64,000 bases of DNA from CALDTK01 sp965215215 (GTDB taxonomy: Bacteria > Bacteroidota > Bacteroidia > Chitinophagales > Saprospiraceae), in NCBI GenBank assembly GCA_965215215.1, contig OZ244043.1:992001-1056000 (forward strand), in the 5' to 3' direction. Position numbers and translations under genes: made by a program. This document shows positions 52,650 through 64,000 of the stretch, piece after piece (positions within the stretch are counted from its first letter, which is position 1; each line of letters starts with the position of its first letter). The notes under the pieces are model-generated. The model saw only the letters and a program-made list of their open reading frames with translations. It did no database searches and was not told the DNA's origin.

Positions 52650-53810
52650 ATGAGATATTCTACACGCCGTTCGGCGTTTGCGGTCCTCTCCCTCACTTGC
52701 GCGAGCGTGGTTTCTACCGCGCAGAACCGTGCTCCGGTCGTAGAGCCGATCGTCTTCACGAACGAAGCGCTCGAGCGGGCGGGCAAGACTTACGAAGAGC
52801 TCTGGGACGCGTTCGAGGTCAGCTTCGGTACGGAGCCTTGTGTCGGACTACGGATTCACTCCGTCGGCGGCGGACTCGAGGAGTGGGAAGTCGATGGCTT
52901 CGTAGACGCCGTCAATCAGAAGTTGGCTACGGCGCTCGAATCGGGGGAGATCAAGCGGATCCACGTCGACACCCTCCTCTTCGACGACCTCTCCCCGGCC
53001 ACCAGGAGGACACCAAACGCTGCCTCCGGCTGGCTGGTAGATCGTGCGGAGGTGACACCGTCCGCGACCACGGGGGCACTCGACGTGTACATCGGCAAGG
53101 GTACCCTGAGTCAGGCCGCCGCGGTAGAGTTCTCGGCCGAGCAACCGGCTTTGCTTCTCGGGCTCGACGTCGTTCGCGAGCGGCGAGTCGGCTATCTCAT
53201 CCACTTACTGGGTAATCTAGCGGGCTTGCGCCCGGTTTGGGGTGCGGGTGAGCACTGCGCCGACGACGGCGTGTGGGATACGCCCCTACACGCCGCACCG
53301 AACTACGACTGTCGCTCCGGTCACCGAGCCAATTGCGGACCGAATTGGGAGCTCGACGCCAATTTGATGGATGCGCGCTACTGTGGGGACTCACTCGCGT
53401 TGAGCTTCACCAGCGTTCAACGCTTAACACTACTCAGGGGGCTTAGCCTCGACGGGGTAGCGGGCAGCTGCCGGGAAAAGCCGGGACCCGGGGCGAGTGC
53501 GATGCCCGAGTCGAGGTTATCCGCTCCCGAGACGTCGTGTGAGTTCGTGCTTACGCCAAACCCCGTCGATGCGGGCTCCGGCTGCCAGCTTCGCTTGGTC
53601 GTGCGGGATGACGTTGAGCTCAGCGACGACATCAGCGTCGTCGTCACGAAAGGCGCCCGAGTCGCGGCCAGATACACGATCGCTCGCGAGGAAGCGGGAG
53701 CGAGCGAGTTGGCGATTCCGAACAGTTGCAACCTCGATGCGGGGGCGTACACGGTTACCATCGGCCACGGGGCGATCCGCTGCACGCAGGTGCTCGTAGT
53801 TGCCGAATAG
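52650..53810 (+). CDS. Secreted M43-like protein lacking the zinc motif, with type A sorting tail
   Basis: 386 residues from ATG 52650, signal peptide ending VVSTAQN. The layout is that of pappalysin-type M43 peptidases: an N-terminal fold, the helix VGYLIHLLGNLAGLRPVWG, then HCADDGVWDTPLHAAPNYDC (like GDxVxDTP) and ANLMDARYCGDSLALSFTSV followed by QRLTLLRGL (like the NxMDY Met-turn and FTxxQ). In active enzymes the helix reads HExxHxxGxxH; here it reads HLLGNLAGLRP, with Glu replaced by Leu, the second His by Asn and the third by Pro. The tail LTPNPVDAGSGCQLRLVV ending GAIRCTQVLVVAE is a type IX sorting domain. Probably a catalytically dead secreted homologue. Confidence 0.7.
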   Translation: MRYSTRRSAFAVLSLTCASVVSTAQNRAPVVEPIVFTNEALERAGKTYEELWDAFEVSFGTEPCVGLRIHSVGGGLEEWEVDGFVDAVNQKLATALESGEIKRIHVDTLLFDDLSPATRRTPNAASGWLVDRAEVTPSATTGALDVYIGKGTLSQAAAVEFSAEQPALLLGLDVVRERRVGYLIHLLGNLAGLRPVWGAGEHCADDGVWDTPLHAAPNYDCRSGHRANCGPNWELDANLMDARYCGDSLALSFTSVQRLTLLRGLSLDGVAGSCREKPGPGASAMPESRLSAPETSCEFVLTPNPVDAGSGCQLRLVVRDDVELSDDISVVVTKGARVAARYTIAREEAGASELAIPNSCNLDAGAYTVTIGHGAIRCTQVLVVAE

Positions 53811-53887
53811 GCGGCCCAGATTCTCGATTTACGTATGTGGTAGTCCTTCGATAAGCGGGGCTTACGATATATACACCGAATTACCGA

Positions 53888-54418
53888 ATGAAAGCTCGTA
53901 CTTCAAGATCCTTCACGCTGCTTGCCATTACACTGTTTCTGGCTGTGCCCAGTGGCTACGCACAGGAGTCCGACGATGATCTCGGGTTCTCCGCATTCAC
54001 CCAAGCGTCGATCCCCTCGCCGGAGGTGTACTCCGCACTGAAGATGGAGGACTACACGACGGTGTCGAATACGGGCGGCGGGACGCTGGCCGTCCCGCTG
54101 TATACGCTCCAGGCCGAGGGGCTCTCGACCCCCGTCGCGCTGACCTACGACCACGGGGGCATTCGCGCGGAAGAAAAAGCGAGCCCAGCCGGCCTCGGTT
54201 GGCGCGTCTCGACCGGCGCTTCGCTCACGCGCGTAGTTGTCGGAATCCCGGACGAAGAGCGTTTGGGCGTGATGCGCAAGCCCGAAAGAACGAAGCTGAT
54301 GGCTGAGCTCATCGACCCAACGGTAACGGATCCCCGACAGGGCACCGCGGAATATAGCAACCTGTACAACGCCGCACGACTCGAAGGGTACGACGACGGC
54401 GCGGACGCGTTCAAGTAG
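53888..54418 (+). pseudogene. Rhs protein, N-terminal part, ended by in-frame TAG
   Basis: Signal peptide MKARTSRSFTLLAITLFLAV ending GYAQE, then the SpvB/Rhs-like N-terminal domain (GGGTLAVPLYTLQAEGLSTP, VALTYDHGGIRAEEKASPAG, LGWRVSTGASLTRVVVG). After DGADAFK a TAG (54416-54418) stops the frame. The same frame continues straight on as YRIGDISGQFRYDYN, which fits the family pattern, so a single sense codon appears to have become amber. Together with the next entry this is one gene of about 2250 codons. Read-through, a sequencing error or true inactivation are all possible. Confidence 0.8.
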
Positions 54419-60646
<6,228 letters not shown>

Positions 60647-60656
60647 CTCCTCTGTC

Positions 60657-60923
60657 ATGATTAAGGAAACTGAAGTCGAAATCACTTGCGGTTGGTTCTA
60701 CGTCGGAGGAGAGATTCGGAAGACGGAAGATTGTGATCGAATAGAACAACTTTGCCGCGACTATCTTCTAAAAGTTAAGGAAGACGAGAGCGGATGGGTT
60801 AAATTGTATATTGATAGAAACGATCTTCGGTTCTGGCTTCTGACTTATCCTAATAGTGAGATGCATGGCGGTGGCCCTCCCAATCTCAAAGCGGTTAGCC
60901 GAAAGGACGCAATGGCGATATAG
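60657..60923 (+). CDS. Immunity protein, Imm27-like
   Basis: 88 residues from ATG 60657. Signature WVKLYIDRNDLRFWLLTYPN then SEMHGGGPPNLKAV matches the Imm27 family pattern (LTYPxSExHGGGPP). CGWFYVGGEIRKTEDCDRIE is the N-terminal part. It starts 10 bases after the Rhs toxin stop and shares its lower GC content, the usual toxin-immunity layout. It should bind and neutralise the Rhs tip in the producer and siblings. Cytoplasmic, no signal peptide. Confidence 0.8.
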   Translation: MIKETEVEITCGWFYVGGEIRKTEDCDRIEQLCRDYLLKVKEDESGWVKLYIDRNDLRFWLLTYPNSEMHGGGPPNLKAVSRKDAMAI

Positions 60924-61019
60924 AGCGTGTTAAAGTTTGCGAATTTGAAATTCACTCATCCGCAACCGTGTAAGCAATAGGTCGCTAGAGCCTATGCCGT
61001 ACCGCTTCCACCATGGGCG
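60924..61019. other. Junction between immunity gene and displaced module
   Basis: 96 bases without a gene; remnant sequence before Rhs-core homology resumes at about 61020 (GGYFSYVDSTWVFTYRDHLG in frame). Confidence 0.5.
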
Positions 61020-62058
61020 GGGGGGTACTTCTCGTATGTGGACTCGACGTGGGTGTTCACCTACCGGGACCACTTGGGCAGCCCGAGGGTCTGGTTCACG
61101 GACGTCAACGGGGATGGGGTGATTAAGGCGGAGGACGACGTCTTGGAGACCGTCACCGCCTACCCGTTCGGGATGTTCGCCTTCGGGAGCAAGGCGGAAG
61201 GGTACGAGTCCGATCGGAGGGACTTCACGGGGCACGAACTGGTGGGAGCGACGGAGAATCCGAGCTCCCGGTACCAAAGCGTTCTGGATGCCGGGGCCCG
61301 GACGTACATCCCGGGCTTGGGGATTTTTGCGCAGACCGACCCGCTTAGCACGCAGCCAAATCAAGTCGCCTACACCCCGTACCACTATACCTTCAACGAT
61401 CCGATTAACTTCAGCGATCCCACCGGACTCGCGCCCGCGACCTTCGGGACGGGTAGGAGCAACGGGGAGCTCGGGTCCACGAGCGCGGACCTGGCTATCA
61501 CCGACCCGAGGGGCTGGGACGGGGTGGCGTGCCCCCCGGGGGCCGACTGCCCGGGGAGCGCCGACAACAAGGGGATCATCCGGGACCCCTCTGACAGCGA
61601 GGTCGGCCGGGACGCTCCTCGCGCGGGGGGCGTTCATGTTCGCCGAGGCGATCGGCGCGAACGCGATCGACAACGCGGTCGCGGATTACATGGCGGCGGA
61701 GACCACGGGGGAGAAAGTCCATGCCGCGCTCGAGGGGGCCTCAGTGATTCTGACGACTACGAGAGGGGGGGCAGGTAAAGCTTACAAGGTCCCATACCGT
61801 AGTTTCAAAGGCGGTAAGGCTGCTCCAGCTGCGCCACTTGAGAGGACAAGAGGGGCTCCACAGGCGGATCCGGCGGCGCAAGGGGCACACACGACAATGG
61901 GTACTAAAGGGAAAGGCGATAAAGCTTACAAGCAGACAGCAGAGTTTGACGCCGACAGAAACCTTGTGAAAGAGACTGATTTCACAGATCACGGAACTCC
62001 ACACAATCATCCAAACCCTCATGACCATCACCCTCGCGTTGATCCAGATGGCACTTAG
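61020..62058 (+). pseudogene. Displaced Rhs core plus second toxin tip, frameshifted and IS-truncated
   Basis: Begins without a start codon as Rhs core: VDSTWVFTYRDHLGSPRVWF, then sequence near-identical to the main gene core to SADNKGIIRDPSDSEVG. A small deletion at about 61610 shifts the frame; the other frame continues LLARGAFMFAEAIGANAIDN and ADYMAAETTGEKVHAALEGA. A new tip follows: KGDKAYKQTAEFDADRNLVK then ETDFTDHGTPHNHPNPHDHH, a His-rich pattern like polymorphic toxin type 24 nucleases (family recalled, not verified). The stop TAG at 62056-62058 was made by the IS insertion. It is a silent tip cassette rather than an expressed protein. Confidence 0.75.
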
Positions 62059-62986
62059 AGTCCATTTGAATTGACGCGTTCCTTTATGTGTCCGTCGCGC
62101 TTACCGCAGCGAACAAGAACTATCGGGAGGGACACCGGGGGGTATGCAACTACCTAACCCCAACGCCTTCCTCACCGATAGCCGGTGGAAGGTACTGGAG
62201 CCCGCGCTCGTGCGGCTCATCGGGAGCCGCCGGCTCAAGCATCCCTTACGCCTGATCGCCGAGGCGATCTTCTTCCAGCTGCGCACCGGGTGCCAGTGGT
62301 CGGAGCTCCCGCGCGAGCGCTTCCCTCCGGCCGGGACGGTCTACTACCACTTCCGTAAGTGGACCGACGCCTACGTCCTCGACGGGCTCAACGCCGTCCT
62401 CGTCAAGGACCTGCGCGCGTCCGCCTCCGACGACGGCGCGCCGGCGAGCGCGGAGCCGACGTCCTGCGTGCTCGACTCGCAGTCGATCGAGTCGCGGGTC
62501 TGGGGCCGGCGCGACGAGCGGGGCTTCGACGGCCACAAGCGCGTCAACGGCGCCTGAGTACCACGCCGCGACCGACACGCGGGGCAACGTACTCGCCTGC
62601 GTGGTCACCGCGGCGAACGTCCACGACTCGCGAGCCGTGCCCGAGCTGCTGGACGCGGTGCGCGCCGCGGGGTTTGGGGCCGTACGCATCGCGTTCGCCG
62701 ACGCGGCCTACGGGGGTCAAAAGCGCGCGGCGGCCTGCCGGGGGATGAACGTGGAGATCGTCAAGCGCTCCGACTACACAGAGGCCAAGCGCGCCGGACC
62801 CAGAGCGGCGGGCAAGCCCTTCGTCGCGCTCCCGAAGCGGTGGGTCATCGAGCGGACCTTCTCCCACCTGACGTGGTCGCGGCGCCTGTGCGCGAGCTAC
62901 GACCGCCTCACGCAGGTCGTCGAGGGGTGGGTCATGCTCGGGTCCCTACGACACACATTATCGAAGTGGTAAATTCAAATGGGCTC
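62058..62986 (+). mobile_element. IS5-family insertion sequence, 929 bp
   Basis: Terminal inverted repeats: GAGTCCATTTGAATTGAC (62058-62075) and, on the minus strand, GAGCCCATTTGAATTTAC (62969-62986), 16 of 18 identical. Flanking TTA at 62055-62057 and 62987-62989 is a 3-bp target duplication (TNA type, as in the IS1031 group). Removing the element and one TTA restores the toxin reading frame to ...DPDGTYTRDPG followed by TAA at 63006-63008. Confidence 0.85.
62144..62972 (+). CDS. IS5-family transposase in two overlapping frames
   Basis: First frame (62144-62557): LTDSRWKVLEPALVRLIGSR, GCQWSELPRERFPPAGTVYY, then the first catalytic Asp in CVLDSQSIES and FDGHKRVNGA before TGA 62555. Second frame continues as YHAATDTRGNVLACVVTAAN, VRIAFADAAYGGQKRAAACR (second Asp), and PKRWVIERTFSHLTWSRRLC (Glu). 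One base change at the junction gives one continuous protein of about 275 residues. Many IS5-group elements use programmed frameshifting at this place; otherwise the transposase is inactive. Start choice: ATG 62144. Confidence 0.85.
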
Positions 62987-63019
62987 TTATACAAGAGATC
63001 CAGGTTAATATTACCCTCC

Positions 63020-63487
63020 ATGACTAGTCGCAGGCAGGTAGAATTGAGAATGTGGCCGGAAGGCGGCACCACTCTCAAGTGGGAATCCATTATAGACCTC
63101 CTGAGGGACAGTACTAGTGTTAGTTGGGCGATACTGGAGTTAGATGCGTATAAAGATGAGCACCAAGAGCCTGAATTTGCTCTTACGAAAGAGCAAATCG
63201 AAGCGGGCCAGGTTCGGTGGATGAATCTGAGTGATATAAAGATCCTTGGTTCCGAAATAGTCTCGATCAATTGGACCTGGATCGTTGGTGTTCAGGGCAG
63301 TACGTTGGATGTATCCGCCTTTGAGGGAAGTCTATCGATAAACAACTCGTATGTACAGTTAAGAGTAATAGATAGTGCTACGCTATTAATAGACTATATA
63401 ATTGGCACCCCGTGTGTTTATGAAGATAAGGTTGCCAGACTCTCTCAGAAGAATGGCGTAAATAGTGATTTTAAGTTTGATATATAA
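63020..63487 (+). CDS. Likely immunity protein of the displaced toxin tip
   Basis: 155 residues from ATG 63020 (MTSRRQVELRMWPEGGTTLK). Before the IS insertion the toxin stop would have been at 63008, 11 bases upstream, copying the spacing of the first toxin-immunity pair. Low GC, no signal peptide, mixed beta/alpha content (WESIIDLLRDSTSVSWAILE, VSAFEGSLSINNSYVQLRVI). I recognise no family. Function is inferred from position and composition. Confidence 0.6.
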   Translation: MTSRRQVELRMWPEGGTTLKWESIIDLLRDSTSVSWAILELDAYKDEHQEPEFALTKEQIEAGQVRWMNLSDIKILGSEIVSINWTWIVGVQGSTLDVSAFEGSLSINNSYVQLRVIDSATLLIDYIIGTPCVYEDKVARLSQKNGVNSDFKFDI

Positions 63488-63516
63488 CAGCAGGGCAGCA
63501 AACGCTAGAACAGCCT

Positions 63517-63757
63517 TCACGCCACCCGCAAGATTAGTTCTCTCATTTTTTGGAGAGAGACCAGTGCGTCGATCATGCGGAATACGACTTGCCGGTCGTC
63601 GTCCGGGAGGTCGTAGATGAGTCTGGCGCGCGCGAGGGTATCGGCACGGGCGGCTCGTGGTTCTGGTGGGAGCTGTCCGGGGGCGGTATCGTCGGTGCGT
63701 CCGGCGAGCTGGTCAAGGGTTACCCCGAGAAGGTCGGCGAGCTTGGCAAGGGACTCG
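63517..63757 (-). pseudogene. Truncated XRE-family regulator C-terminus
   Basis: The minus frame reads LSLESLAKLADLLGVTLDQL, the last helices of an XRE/Cro helix-turn-helix domain, then ARADTLARARLIYDLPDDDR and VFRMIDALVSLQKMRELILR. The N-terminal recognition part is missing: at about 63755 the sequence switches to Rhs core on the other strand. The gene was cut by recombination of the third Rhs cassette. Confidence 0.7.
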
Positions 63758-64000
63758 AGACTGAGACCGCCTACCCGTTCGGGATGTTCGCCTTCGGGAG
63801 CAAGGCGGAAGGATATGAGAGCGATCGCCGGGACTACACCGGGCACGAGCGCGTCGGAGTTACCGACGCGCCCGGGTCGCGGTACCAATCCGTCTTGGAT
63901 GCCGGGGCGCGGACCTACATCCCGGGCTTGGGGATCTTCGCACAAGTCGATCCACTCGCCGATCAGATGCCGAGCTACTCGCCGTACGCCTACGGCTTCA
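63754..64000 (+). pseudogene. Third Rhs core copy, partial at window end
   Basis: From GAGACCGCCTACCC-like sequence the frame reads TAYPFGMFAFGSKAEGYESD, RRDYTGHERVGVTDAPGSRY and QSVLDAGARTYIPGLGIFAQ to the window edge. It is a direct repeat of the core at 59690-59930 and 61155-61400, with no start codon, so it begins another displaced cassette whose tip lies beyond the window. Confidence 0.8.

Overview
The window looks like chromosome of a GC-rich gliding-type Bacteroidota, most likely a Saprospiria/Lewinella-like lineage (lineage by inference). Directly seen support: two proteins with gliding-motility-associated (type IX secretion type B) C-terminal domains, a subtilase with a type A sorting tail, a PorE-like TPR/beta-propeller/OmpA protein, the MoxR-DUF58-DUF4350-DUF4129-SpoIIM cluster, DUF4294, DUF3109 and DUF922 proteins, and several TAnnTTTG (-7 type) promoter boxes.

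Layout. 0-2.4 kb: divergent LysR regulator (cut by the window edge) and a long Thermus-type isocitrate dehydrogenase carrying a one-base frameshift in a G7 run. 2.4-8.6 kb: ComF, a short alpha-glucan phosphorylase, a PorE-like protein, an Nramp transporter. 8.6-15.7 kb: the MoxR/DUF58 membrane cluster with a divergent RDD protein. 15.7-21.7 kb: a HEPN-domain protein, a class V aminotransferase, a TPR lipoprotein and two tandem thioredoxin-fold proteins. 22-29 kb: secreted subtilase, AsnB, DUF4294, DUF922, RsmI, PurS, PssA. 29-37 kb: two SprB-repeat type IX cargo proteins, LptC, a CNNM/CBS protein, an aspartoacylase-like hydrolase. 37-45.5 kb: TonB-dependent receptor, sensor kinase, RlmN, tRNA-Asn, a PfkB kinase, a TPR protein. 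45.7-52.5 kb: TonB, VanZ, GcvH, citrate synthase, DUF3109, PpiD, PrsW. 52.6-64 kb: accessory region with a secreted M43-like protein that has lost its zinc motif, followed by an Rhs polymorphic-toxin locus.

The Rhs locus has a main gene (interrupted by one in-frame TAG), an AT-richer toxin tip with an Imm27-like immunity gene, then a displaced second tip module whose toxin is cut six codons before its end by an IS5-family element (3-bp target duplication TTA and matched terminal inverted repeats), its likely immunity gene, a truncated XRE regulator, and the start of a third displaced Rhs core. This is the layout expected of a reservoir of exchangeable toxin tips.

The most unusual signal is not a gene. 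A 14-bp word, GCTTNCGCNAAAAC, occurs 13 times exactly between 1.5 and 51.5 kb, in both orientations, in different reading frames and in intergenic DNA, with all four bases at both N positions. About 0.01 copies would be expected by chance with equal base frequencies. It is missing from the Rhs/IS region. It behaves like a genome-wide DNA-level signal (DNA-uptake-sequence-like, recombination or nucleoid-protein site) and I know of no described signal with this sequence.
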